From: Sipunculus nudus
Taxonomy: Eukaryota > Annelida > Sipuncula > Golfingiida > Sipunculidae
Assembly: GCA_026874595.1 (NCBI GenBank)
Contig: CM049315.1
Location: 73,172,401 to 73,236,400 of the forward strand
Length of the DNA stretch: 64,000 bases
Direction: 5' to 3'
The translations under genes were made by a program, and so were the position numbers. A model generated the notes under the pieces. That model searched no databases, had not been told where the DNA came from, and saw only the letters and a list, made by a program, of their open reading frames with translations. Below, piece by piece: positions 50,746 through 61,030 of the stretch; within the stretch, counting starts at the first letter, position 1, and each line of letters begins with the position of its first letter.

Positions 50746-51036
50746 TTATAGGAATGAAGATATCTGCAAGCAGGCCAGGCTGGACCTGAAAGGACACAAG
50801 TCTCTTACTTCCCTGCAGCCCACTCAGCAGAACCCCTTGTATTCACATTTGATGAGGCTGCAGAGAGACTGCTTGCAGACCTGTGCAACAGAGCGAACCA
50901 AGGCATGCAGCTCATACATGCAGTGGAATACGATGAACGTCGACCCCCCCCCCCCCCCCCCCGCGCTTTGCCAACTGACGCCCTCCCATCTATTGACACT
51001 CCTGCAGGAGCAAAATTCGTGGACCATGTAGAAAAG
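50296..51036 (+). pseudogene. DUF3987-like exon 2, copy 2 (complete length, several breaks)
   Basis: The P-loop-like MPGGGKSAS (from 50304) is intact in this copy. The frame breaks at the 25-G run with extra C (50445-50470) and again near 50540, and TAG at 50606 interrupts the TMNWQTK segment. VSLGGLTQPDRM and DGLLERMLLWPLPIAYRNE follow. Near 50750 a shift leads to VSYFPAAHSAEPLVFTFDE and EAAERLLADLCNRANQG. A run of 19 C (50944-50962) encodes prolines and stays in frame, ending GAKFVDHVEK before the donor GTAGGC. This copy, not copy 1, connects to the downstream exons. Confidence 0.65.
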
Positions 51037-51580
51037 GTAGGCATAACTACAATCATACAATAATAAAATGCTACACCAAGTGCAAACGGGCCATGAGTTA
51101 TATCAAACTTGCTATATCATGTGCATTCATAGTGGCCAATGTAGGTACATACATTTGATAAAATAGCAATAAAAACATATCTACCAAAACATACCAAACA
51201 AAAAGGTTAATGATGAAAAGGGCAGATATTGCCATCATATGGATGCCTCATATGGAAGTAACACATAGACACAGTCAGTACAATGGTGAGATATGTTATA
51301 TTGTGCATGTCATTTGCAAGGCAGGTCCTAGCTGAATAATGAATGTGTGACACATTTTACACCCCTAAATTGTTACAAAATCATACAAAAAAATCAGTGC
51401 AATAATCAGTGCTTTCCATAACCTTCAAAGCTATGGAACTTTTGGAACTAGTGATTTTACACCCCTAAATTGTTACAAAAACATACAAAAAATCAGTGCA
51501 ATACAAAGCCTTCCAACCTGAAAAGCTATGGAACCTTTTGAAGTAGTAATTACCAAGAAGCCTCCTTGTTTCTTTCACAG

Positions 51581-51739
51581 GTCGCCATGAATATGCATGT
51601 CCTATGAACAGCGTTGGAAACATTCCTTCGCAAGGAGGTGGGTGCTCTGTCCCTGGGCCTTGTAATCTCGTTGGAGACAGTGAACAATGCTTACCTTTTG
51701 GTACACCATATCCAGAAACAGATGAAGTGTCTTGAAGAG
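51581..51739 (+). pseudogene. DUF3987-like helical exon with in-frame TGA
   Basis: Between TTTCACAG and GTAAAT lies a 53-codon block in phase 0 with both neighbours. VAMNMHVL is followed by TGA (51605-51607), then TALETFLRKEVGALSLGL, VISLETVNNAYLLVHHIQ and KQMKCLEE. In DUF3987 proteins a conserved Lys-helix region followed by 'a..l.ea..~i..' helices sits here. The single stop in an otherwise perfect exon suggests either recent inactivation or a base error. Confidence 0.6.
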
Positions 51740-51874
51740 GTAAATGTCACATAATACTTTCAAAATGTATAGCAGACAACACCTATATGTTGCATTATAT
51801 GACATATATAGTGGCTCAGACAGAGGTGGGGAATACCATTTGGAATCAGGAGTTAAAAGGGCCCTTTATTATTA

Positions 51875-52168
51875 GGCCAAAAATTAAAAAAGATACGGTT
51901 CTCAGGCACATTTTTAGAAATCAGTGCGGGCGGGCGGTATTTTATTTTTGACCTTTTTTTTGTATGTTTTGATAAAAAATGCAATATTATCAAGGAAAAC
52001 ATGAAAATAACCATTTTTTGCTAAACAGGTAAAAGCACCACATAAATTGTATAATTTATCTTCTTGCAAGAATAAAAATCAAAATTTAAAATTTTTGATG
52101 TGGGGGGGGGGGGGGGTAAAATTGACGCGGGCGGTGCCTGAGAACCATATCTTTTATTTTTTTTGGTC
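51875..52168. mobile_element. 294-bp MITE in the intron, TTA target duplication
   Basis: The left end begins GGCCAAAAATTAAAAAAG and continues to GGTTCTCAGGCAC. The right end is its inverted copy (GTGCCTGAGAACC, then TTTTGGTC). TTA flanks both sides (51872-51874 and 52169-52171). The inner parts of both ends carry a GCGGGCGG word. A G run (about 52100-52116) lies inside. There is no ORF. TTA duplication plus GGCC-starting TIRs fit a PIF/Harbinger-type MITE. A related fragment lies at 10190-10290. Confidence 0.75.
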
Positions 52169-53227
52169 TTATTTGAAATAGCGGCTGACTTTAATGTGGT
52201 CTTCATATAAGGACTGCCATGTCCCATGAACATCTCAGAAGGACCACTCATTTGGTCAATATTATAGACAAACCAAGGGGAGAGGGGGAGACTGACTGTC
52301 GCCTGGCCTAGGCTTACACACTGACTGCCTAATGACAAAAGGAAAGGTGGGGAGGACCTATTGCATTTTAACACCATAATGTCAAGGGGCTGACATTAAA
52401 AACCATGTGTCCTTTAATTTTAATATATGCATGTTAATCCTCTCAGGGCACTTTATCAGATAGTAATTGGGTGTTATTTCTTTATAAATGAGCAAGGGAG
52501 TCCAACCATCGGATGAAGGCACTGTTCTTATGAAGCCAAATGATCACTAATATGGGCATCTGGGTAGCCCTCAGTGAGAAATCTGCTTACTTATGGCCAC
52601 AAGACCAACTTCAGGTTTCTCTAATACTACCAAAAACAATGAACTCCATCCTTTCTTATAAAATTGAGAGGACCGTTCCCTCTTATGAAAAAATAAACCA
52701 TTCTGTTTGACAGTTTTACCATGAAACATTTATAAGCTTAGGGAGGCTATACTTTCTTCTGACAGGTTCTTATCTGTAAAAAATGAATTGGTTGATGTAG
52801 AGTGTGCCACAAAAATGTCACAAATCAGTCAGGTGACCAACACTGGCACAATACATTGTAATGCTAGCTCATGTTGTTTCTGAGACTGTTGTGTGGGGGT
52901 GCTTTCTTTGCCTGCCATTTTTTCAAATAGTATGGATTAATGTACAGACAGTAGAAGATGCCACACCATAGCATAATCTCACAGGTTCGCTTTAAACAAA
53001 ACATCCCAAGAAGACATTTTTTTTAACATGGTGTGCAGTTAATACCTGTAGTCTGTCACTGAATGAGAGTGTTGATTGTGTTCCGGTTGATCGGCAATAC
53101 CCACCTGTGTAAAAGTGAAACTAGAATGTTTCCACAGATGAGTGTTTCATTGACTGGTAGCTTCTTGCTATTTTATAATGAATGCATTTAAATCTGATCA
53201 CACTAAATTTTACATCTTGCATTGCAG

Positions 53228-53602
53228 TCACTGTCAGCGGGCATGGTGATGCCCATGCCAGGTGAGGAGGAGACAGTGGAAATGGGGGATGAGGTACCAC
53301 CAAGTGACAGAGTTGCTGTGCAAGGGGCAGTCTGTGTGCCCGCACAAGACACCAACAAATATATCCACAAGGTGTTGATGCTGAAAGGACTTGCAGCGAC
53401 CAGCAGGCAGATAAGAAGATCAATAGGCCTGGATTCAGCCGAAATCTTAACAGTGATGAATTCTATTGAGTCCAGAGGCCTTGGCAAGCTGGTTAAATCT
53501 GGAGTCAGCCACATAATTTTTAAGGAACCGCCAGCAACTCAGCATGTGAAAGATCAGTTGAAGAGTTTGGGAATCCCAACAGCCTTGTATGGCTTCACTT
53601 AA
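53228..53602 (+). pseudogene. DUF3987-like last exon, winged-helix-like C-terminus
   Basis: After ATTGCAG the frame is open for 124 codons to TAA (53600-53602). An acidic, Pro-rich linker (MPMPGEEETVEMGDEVPP) precedes YIHKVLMLKGLAATSRQI, RRSIGLDSAEILTVMNSIE and SRGLGKLVKSGVSHIIFK. The helix-turn-helix-wing pattern ('vL...g.~t.rqi.rs.~l.s.~i...l~.le..GLgkl') is what ends many DUF3987 proteins and would bind DNA or a partner. Unlike the other exons it has no break, and it joins in phase 0 to the exon ending at 51739. The segment downstream to 53850 has open frames but no motif. Confidence 0.65.
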
Positions 53603-54684
53603 AGACATCCTCTGCAAAGGGATTCCGTGGATACCGCAAGACTGTGGAAAGTACATCCTTTTGCGGAAAGGGCCAAGGCTTTCCTCAATGAGAATGAGGA
53701 ACAGGGATAGGTTACTTATCCCCCACAGGAGTCTAATAGGGAAGCCAGCATGGAACATTGAAATGATTTGGGAGTCACTGTACATGACGTCTTACACATG
53801 GAATCAGCATATGGCCCGCATAGATAGTAGGTGTGTCTCACTAGAGTGATAACTGTTTGACTGTGATGCGAGTCTCAAGGATACCGTTAATGAGTGCAAG
53901 CAATGAATTAGTAGTTGTCTTTTCCATTCACAAAAGGTCACATGGGATATACATATCACATATGACACATGACATAAAACTTACAAAACATGATATGAAC
54001 ACAGCATATACAACCATGTATGACACCTTAGCCCTGGTCTATTTCACAGGTTATTGTAACTGCCCTATTATTCTTTCATGTGTTCCAATCTTTAACTATT
54101 TTTATAGTGTGACTTACTAAAAAGTAACAATTAACTTTTATTGATTCTTTCTGTTTAAGCTGGAAGGTAACAGGGCAAAATAGTCAATATTACAGAGGAA
54201 GCTTTTATCACACGCTTGTCTATTGTCTATTTCATGTCTCATGTGCATTTTGTCTATTTCAGGCTTTCCTTTTTACCTTATTGACAATATTTTGGTATAC
54301 TTAGATAGTACCTTCATTAGTGTGTAGAAATTCTAACTGTCCAATTGTATAGGTGCTATTGTGTATTTATATTCACCAGGTTGATATTCCTGCCAGGTCT
54401 GTGGTTAAAGCTAAAGCAGTGAACTAGTTAAGAAAGTCAATATAACATGTGTATATATTACATAATTCTTGACCGCTCACGAAACATTTTGTGTGTGCTT
54501 TTACCAAATCTTGTATATAAATCAAACCACTTTAATAAAGAGAAAACTTTTGACACTTGTTGCTTTCATTTCGTCTATTGTGTAGACCTTATTATTGAAC
54601 GATTTGAAGGCTTGGAACATAAACCTTAAAGAAACATCTTCATCTTGTTCATGTAAATCATTTTTCGCTCAGCTAGAGTCAACT
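53603..54684. other. 3' flank of the DUF3987-like gene, no further exon
   Basis: An 86-codon frame overlaps 53589-53849 in another phase and lacks a motif. AATAAA occurs near 54533 (TTTAATAAAGAG) and could be a poly(A) signal. Nothing else is seen. Confidence 0.4.
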
Positions 54685-55088
54685 AACAGGCTTCTGTGGC
54701 TCAGGGGAAGAGCGCAGGACTTAAAGCCGGGAGATCGTGAGTTCTAATCTCAGCCGAGGCGGTGAGATTTTTCACGGTCGGCCCCCACCCAGGGTGAGCG
54801 CTCTGCAGGCTCAGAAGGGAGACTGTGCCCATCAGTCGTGTTTTACTCACTAACGATTGCGCCTTTCGGGGGTTCCTCGATGTTATGACCCAGTCATGGG
54901 GATGACACACACCCAGGGCCCGCAAGAGTTGTATACCGAACCTGGTTGACGCCAGGAAATATCGGATACAAGCCCCTGTCACGTAGTCCGAAACCGGAAT
55001 GGTACTCTGCAGATGAACGTATACTTAGTTAAGCAAAGCATTAAAAAATCGAGGCGGTTACCTCCACAAAAAAAATCTTTAAAAAAAA
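54685..55088 (+). mobile_element. tRNA-derived SINE with 14-bp target duplications
   Basis: The head carries TGTGGCTCAGGGGAAGAGCG (A box) and GTGAGTTCTAATCTC (a B-box variant), separated by 30-odd bases with an anticodon-like stem. A 5' tRNA-like part of about 70 bases is followed by a long non-tRNA body (CGCCTTTCGGGGGTTCC, then CCGAACCTGGTTGACGCC) and an A-rich end. AGCTAGAGTCAACT (54671-54684) and AGCTAAAGTCAACT (55089-55102) flank it as target duplications, differing at one base. The near-intact structure suggests a fairly young insertion. It is not a functional tRNA because the acceptor arm does not pair. Confidence 0.8.
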
Positions 55089-55138
55089 AGCTAAAGTCAA
55101 CTGAGCAAAAGTCACTGTCCCTTGTCAGTTGTGCTATC

Positions 55139-55350
55139 TGTTTTCAAACCCTTAGACCTACAATTCAAAATATTGTATACTATTAGATGTCTAACAAATC
55201 TCCTACCAAACCAAAACTGGGTCACTGCGACTTCATTTCCGTTTTCCACCCCTCAGACCTACAAATTCCAAAATATTGCATACTATTAGATGTCTAACAA
55301 ATCTCCTACCAAACCAAAACTGGGCCACTGCGTCTTCATTCCGACTAAGG
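55139..55350. repeat. Two tandem ~108-bp copies of a dispersed repeat
   Basis: TATTAGATGTCTAACAAATC followed by TCCTACCAAACCAAAACTGG occurs twice, about 108 bases apart, with few differences. Related wording appears on the other strand near 61560-61620. There is no coding potential. Confidence 0.7.
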
Positions 55351-55539
55351 AATTAGAAAACACCTCAGTTATCATTAACACCTATTCTTACACTCAGGAC
55401 TGCCTTATATCAAAACCACTTATCTGACTTTCTTCATACGTACCATAAGTATTACCTTGTTTCCATGCTCATGCTAGAAATTATGTCAGAATTTATAATT
55501 TATCACACATTTTTTTTCCTGGCTATACGGTACATTTAA

Positions 55540-56320
55540 GGATGATACTGACTGGGAATGGGGCCAGGTGTGACGCCGTGGCAGTGACAGTAACTGTGAC
55601 AGTAAGAACCAGGGCTGTAAAACATAGTGGCAGTGGCGATGGTGTAAAATTTAGCCCCCACGACAGTGAGAGTACAAACAGGGCTATGCATGGTGCAAGT
55701 GACCGTGACAGGGACACAGACAATGGTGTTCAGCGCAGCACGAATGACAGTGACTGTGAGAATGAGGCTTGCCATGGCGCTAGTGACAGTGGCTGCTGCA
55801 GAACATAGCGCCATGCTGCGTCAATTGTGTTCAGCATTGACTGAGTGAGAGACTATGAGAATGGGGCTAGGGATGCGGCTATAACACTTTTATTAACAGT
55901 GGCAATGACGACTGTGTTCAGTTAAGTATAGCTCCAGTGACAGTAACAATGACAATGGGGTAAAGCATAGCACCATTGACCGAGACAGTTACAACAAGAC
56001 TAAACATACCCTTTAGTGACATTTCCTGTCAAGTGAGTATGAGTATGGAGCTAGCCATTGTGCGTGTGACAATGCCAATGGTGTTTTTCATAGCACCTGT
56101 GACAGTTATACTGATAAATAAAGGTGGTACACTCAGTGCCATTTACAGTGACGATAATGTTTAGCATAGCTCCAGTGACAGTGAGAGTGGCAGTGAGAAT
56201 GACAGGTGTTTAACATAAAACCAGTGACAGTGAATATAGGGATAAACATAGTACAGACAGACCTAGCACCTGTGACAGTCATACTGATAAATAAAGGTGT
56301 AACACTCGGCGCCATTTACA
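55540..56320. repeat. CAGTGACAGTGA-type minisatellite, left part
   Basis: Irregular units contain GTGACAGTGA, TAACATAGC, AATGGGG and GCGCCATTTACAGTGACG words. Near 56085-56320 longer composite units of about 170 bases are recognisable (ACCTGTGACAGT, ATACTGATAAATAAAGGTG, GCCATTTACAGTGACG, TTAGCATAGCTCCAGTGAC). The array is interrupted at 56320/56321 by the TIR element and resumes at 60728. Open frames across it are compositional. Confidence 0.75.
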
Positions 56321-59300
56321 TTAGGTACTGTGAACATAATTTTAAAATTAAAGCTACATAAACAAATAGTATTTCAGGCTACAGAGTTCAGTGAAAGATT
56401 CATTTTGGCGCTTTATTTGTCCTGATATCTTAACTGGTGCCCGAGTAGCACCCAAATATGTGTGTCGATGGTTCGTCCTCCCTACAAACATGTTTATGAA
56501 GGAAAAGTGCAAACTGAACGAAATGCTGATTTTGACCTCTTGTAACATCATTAAAAATATGTTGAAAGCCTGTCCAAGTATTTTTCTGAACCAAATTTTA
56601 TCTATATTCTTAACTTATTTTTTTTAGAGCTTGGGTTAATATTTTTTTAACATTCTCACTTCAAAAATACAAATTTTTTTTTGTTTGCATTATTTTCCCA
56701 TGCGATGCATTTTGAGTCGTTTTGCTGTTATATGCTCAACTTCGAATTGATGTAGCACGATAACCATAACAGCTATTTTCACCAAATTTGAAACATAGGC
56801 CACCCAACTATTCTGCATTCATGTAAAATGAAAATAAATACACTGTAATATTTATAATATTATTTATTTGACCTTTGGCCTTCGTAATACAGCATGCGTG
56901 GTAAGAATTCCACTTCGAATCAATGTTCCATGAGAACCGTTTGAGCTTTTCTCACAAAATTTAAGACACAGGTTATCCAATCATAATGCATTCACAGTAC
57001 TAGTGAATGTATTAAGCAACTCTGGTAACTTTGATATCAGCTTGATTGTAATCTTTGACCTCTGTATTATGGGTGACCTTTGACCTTAGCTGAACTGTAA
57101 TAACTACTGTTTTGTCGTGCAAGATGAAAGCATTTTACATAAAATGTGGGGTTTGTGAACACCAGGTAAGAGAGAAATGTATGAATTTAAAGTTGATTTA
57201 AGCCTTCTCTTAAAAGGCCATATTGCAATAAAGCTATTTTCCTGATGATTGTGTTTCTTGTGTTCATTATCATAAGGCATGAATTACCATAATACGATTT
57301 ACATAACAAACATTAATGGTTTATATCCCCGATAAAAGGACATGCTTATTTGTCTTGGTAGGACTGCAACCTGTCAACTCTCAATGTTGCTTAAACAAGT
57401 ACAACTACCAAGAAGAATCAACCATTAATTATTAATATTACACAATTAGTGAATAATCGAACTTCAAACATCAAAGTCTCACCAAGTTGCCTCACCAAGT
57501 TTCAAATATGCATAAGATGATTTTGACTGCCCTTCAGACATAACTGTTATTAACATACCTGTGAGACACTTCTCTGTTTTTTTAGTTGATAAAAATGTTA
57601 AATGTAACAGTATTTCTAAAAATGTAACAATGAATAGGGCTGTTAAAACAAGTAGGTCAATGCAGGTGACATCACCATAAAACTGACAAGGGCCACACTG
57701 TACCATTGCTTATAAAACCCAGTCTGCTGTGATAGGCAACACGTTACATGCAGATGAATTTAAAATTAATGGTAAGTATATAATTTAACAGAGATAATTT
57801 AAATTTAATTTTAATAGTTATAAAACTTTGTAAATTGTTTATAGGCTTTACAGATCTGTTCCTGTTCTTTGACATAAAATATGCAGAAATTTGAGGTGGT
57901 AACATTCAAATTATACATAAATATATGTTAAGCCTCTACTTCATAGGCAATGTCATCACAGATTTCTGGCCTTTTGTAGAGTTCTCGATTCACATGCTTT
58001 AGGCACTTAACATCGCCTTTTTCGGCACTGTGAACGTTAATTACACAGCCAACATAGAATGTGTGCTCAAAGGCTATTGTCACATATTCTCCCTGTGCAT
58101 TGAAGTGATATGGCTCATAGTGAATCTCAAGCATTATGCTTGTTTGTTTTCCCTCGAGTCACTGCTGTTTTTGTTTTAGAATGTTTAGTATTCAGTTTTT
58201 TTTTTTTTTTCTGTTTGTAGGCAACCTCAACTTCAACCTCTTTTTTTATTGTCAATCAGTTTATTCATCACATCATCAAGATTGTGGACCCCAGGATTTT
58301 CCATTGCTGATATTAAGGCTGTTTGAAGTTGGGCAACATTCTTCTTGGTCACTGTCAGCACTCTTCACTTCAGGAGCTACATTGATCATTCTTTTAAATA
58401 CTTAATTTCCCAGATTAAAGCTTGCTTCTTGGCAGCCACTGTTTTCATTTTTGACAGAAGCTTCACTACATCTGTCCCGCACCTGAATGGTCCGCTTTGG
58501 TTTTTCACCATTTTCGCTATGTTCTGTTTTGCAGCCAGTTTCTTTTCCATAAGCTTTTCCTGTTTGATGCGGTTTTTCTTCATTTTAGCCACAATTTTTT
58601 CTTTTACTTTTTCTTCACTGAATTTGTGTGTTTTTCGAAGGTTTGAAGCCTTTTCCCTTGAAACACTCAGCAGCTTGTGTTGTACTTGGTCACACTTTTT
58701 ATCCAGCCACTGTGATACAGTTTTATTGTTCTTGAGCATGTGCAAAGTAGAATGATGGTGCATTGAGCATTGCCCACGCCTATTTTGATCATAATCTAAG
58801 TCCCCGAATGCATATTCTGATATGAGATTACTCAGTGGGCATGGCCGGAGCTGCTTTCTGACCTCATCTGATGGTGGCGTACTGTCACTCCCCCATGAAG
58901 GAAATCTTGTAATTGCCTTTTGACAACCTCAGCGAAACCAGCCAGTACTTCCTGCAAAAATGTCTTACTCACTTCATGAGATTGAGCGTCAACACTTTGA
59001 AATAGTGAATCAAACACTGCATCTCTTGGAATATCAAACTTAGAAAAGAGGGATTCTGTATCAGGATGCAGTAGTGCTGAAGAATCGACTGACCATTTCT
59101 AAAATTTGTCATGCATTTTCTGTACATACTGATGGAAATCAACATACTGGGTGTCACTTTGAATTAAGGACCAATAAGGCCCCGTGATTTTGTAATAAAT
59201 AATACCCAAAGAGCGTATCAATGCACGAACTAGTTCACATGTAATGTCCTGCAATACATTTTCAAGTTTTTGATTGATCGGTCCTGTTGCACTCAGATTA

Positions 59301-60727
59301 CCCTTTGAAAAAAAAAATCAATGGTATCTTGATAATGGTGGAATAAACTTCCATCCCCTTCAAAAAAATTATTGAATCTATTCATCCTAAAGCTTCCTAT
59401 GTGAGATTTCTTTCCAACAGAACTGCAGAATGCTAACCACTGAGATTTACAGCCATTTTTGCTATCTCCTCTTGGTCCAAATGAATCACATCCTAAACGA
59501 ATTAACCGTGCATTTGCAGATTCAGAACTTCTAAAATTATTTAACTTCTGTGACCTGGCCTTACCAAGTTTCTAACTGAACTGTTCCTGTAGTTTGACCT
59601 CATGCTTTTTTAATAAAGTAATAATGTAGCACTATCCTCTGATAGCGTCACTAGTTGTCCTACAATCTTTGAATGGTCACGTGTTGTACCGTCTAGATGG
59701 TATAGCCATCCATCACTATGGAATTTGATACGCTCACTTGGTATTAACCAAGAATATGGCCTACATCTGCAATATTTAAATTTGTTTTTTTTTCACAAGG
59801 TAATTGATTGTCAGAAATATCAGTTTTAAACAAGCATTTAGCTACAGTCTTAATCACGTTACTAGTCTTTTGAGCTGAAACATCACACTCCCCTTGGAGA
59901 GCTATCACACACTTTCACATTTCATCTGAGTACATTTTCCTTTTTGAGCGAGTATTGATCTCGGTTTTGTTATTTAGCAAATACTGTTGGTGTTCAGATA
60001 ATGCATGAAGCTTGGACAAATCCCTTTTCAATGTACGTATTTTTTGGGCTTGACCTTCAGAATTCTTTTTGAAATTAGAAAATGTTGTCTGTAGCATTTT
60101 AATTTTCCGTTTCTGTTTATTAATCTTTTGCATGGAACATTTCAACTCAGTTTCTTTTGTGATAATTTTTTCTGTAGCTCCATTTTTTTTCTTTCTAGAT
60201 CTTTTATTTTACCACTGCAAGTTTTTTTTATTTTTTCTCCAATGAACCAACTTTATTTTGCAATTTTGAATTTAGTTTTCTTTGGCTTCCATTAAGTATT
60301 AATCATTTTCATTATGTTTTATTGATTATTTTGATATATTTTAATGCCATATTGGATAAACAAGACGGAATTTATGATGATTTAATCGAAAGAAACGTTA
60401 AATTTAGGAAGTAACTGACAAAAACTTTGTTCGATTTTTATACGAAAATAAAACAGAGATCGTCTGCTTTATTCTGCATATATTTACAAGTTTATCCAAT
60501 CAACGGGGCTAATGCGACAATGAATATTAATTACCCGATGGAAAACATGGCCCGGCTCAGGTCGGCAAAACCTCGTCGTTGCTGCTTGACACCTGAACTT
60601 CAGCACCACGCATAATATCTGATGCTGCCACTGAATCAAGATCAGGCAAAATCCAACTTTTTGGGGCGTCGTCATAGGTTTCCACGAGTTTTTTTTTTTT
60701 TTTTTTTTACGGCGTTTACAGTACCTA
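56321..60727 (-). mobile_element. 4.4-kb TIR transposon carrying an uncharacterised-family gene
   Basis: The left end has TAGGTACTGTGAAC (56322-56335) and the right end its inverted copy GTTTACAGTACCTA (60714-60727), one mismatch in 14. TTTACA lies directly outside both ends (56315-56320 and 60728-60733); depending on whether the terminal A is counted, the duplication is 6 or 7 bp. The interrupted minisatellite supplies intact versions of the target (GCCATTTACAGTGACG at 56139 and a near copy at 60883), so the insertion can be read directly. Inside, on the minus strand, lies one multi-part gene (57928-60310). The 3' third (56336-57900) has no recognised ORF and contains a diverged 172-bp tandem repeat (56740 and 56912). 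The superfamily was not identified. TSD length excludes TTA- or TA-type families. Confidence 0.7.
57928..60310 (-). pseudogene. Coiled-coil/nuclease-like gene of an uncharacterised repetitive animal family
   Basis: The likely N-terminus is a Lys-rich coiled coil (60310-59940; KRKIKMLQTTFSNFKKNSEG, KIRTLKRDLSKLHALSEHQ). KCVIALQGECDVSAQKTSNV follows, then LDGTTRDHS (DGTT at 59682-59693), GCDSFGPRGDSKNGC (about 59470), GSFRMNRFN (about 59380), KSMHHHSTLHML-like and a basic block SREKASNLRKTHKFSEEKVK (about 58640). QSGPFRCGTDVVKLL leads to VTIAFEHTFYVGCVINVHS before the stop at 57928. This order recurs in many unnamed proteins of fish, cnidarians and molluscs. The DGTT, CxAF and GNRFN-like blocks suggest an RNase-H-like (DDE-type) nuclease. 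That is inference. The middle part (usually an MSDR-type block) seems deleted, and stops and frame changes occur near 59900, 59735, 59625, 59577, 59100 and 58380. It is inactive in this copy. Confidence 0.55.
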
Positions 60728-61030
60728 TTTACAGTGACGATAATGTTTAGCATAGCTACAGTGACAGTGAGAAGGAAAGGTGTTAAACTTAGTGCCAGTG
60801 ACAGTGAATATAGGAATTAACATAGTACAGACAGACCTAGCACATGTGACAGTCATACTCATAAATAAAAGTGGTACCCTCAGCGCCATTTACAGTGATG
60901 ATAATGTTTAGCATAGCTCCAATGACAGTAAGAGTGGCAGTGAGAATGACAGGTGCTAAACTTAGTGCCAGTGACAGTAAATATAGGGATAATCATAGTA
61001 CGACTACGAGTAACAGTGACATTAGGAATA
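60728..61030. repeat. CAGTGACAGTGA-type minisatellite, right part
   Basis: This continues the array interrupted by the TIR element: TTTACAGTGACGATAATG, TTAGCATAGCTACAGTGAC, a ~165-bp composite unit repeated about twice (GATGATAATGTTTAGCATAG near 60896), ending near 61030. Confidence 0.75.

Larger units (their letters stand above)
47790..53602 (+). pseudogene. DUF3987-like P-loop protein gene, five exon blocks, broken
   Basis: Exon blocks at 47790-47962, 49263-49706 (copy 1), 50296-51036 (copy 2), 51581-51739 and 53228-53602 spell the DUF3987 order. An N-terminal helix (FADAYGTSPSMLLVSLLNS) leads to a P-loop-like MPGGGK(S/N)AS, an acidic ASDELFQTLSGML block and STWNGSEITMNWQTK. VSTVSLGGLTQPDRMFELL, DGLLERMLL-PLP, a FTFDEAAERLLADL helix, an ISLETVNNAYLL helix and a C-terminal winged-helix-like stretch (KGLAATSRQIRRSIGLDS) follow. 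DUF3987 proteins are mostly bacterial and linked to primase/helicase functions; the biochemical role here is unknown. The introns have GT-AG ends, which argues against bacterial contamination. Breaks: frame changes in both copies of exon 2, TAG at 50606, a frame change near 50750, and TGA at 51605. The first 5' exon is not identified. It may be a pseudogene or a gene whose assembly contains indels. Confidence 0.65.

Noticed and set aside
47790-53602. Bacterial contamination as source of the DUF3987-like sequence
   Set aside because: The motif blocks are separated by introns with GT-AG borders, and a MITE and animal-type repeats lie in the same introns.
53121-53785. Minus-strand open frames of 100-112 codons
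   Set aside because: They oppose the last DUF3987-like exon and have no domain pattern of their own.
54692-54765. tRNA gene
   Set aside because: A and B boxes are present, but the acceptor stem does not pair, and a SINE body, A-rich end and target duplications surround it.
55542-55848. Open frames rich in Asp, Ser and Val
   Set aside because: They translate the CAGTGA minisatellite and have no independent support.
58136-58755. Plus-strand open frames rich in Phe/Ser
   Set aside because: They are antisense shadows of the Lys-rich minus-strand frame of the TIR-element gene.
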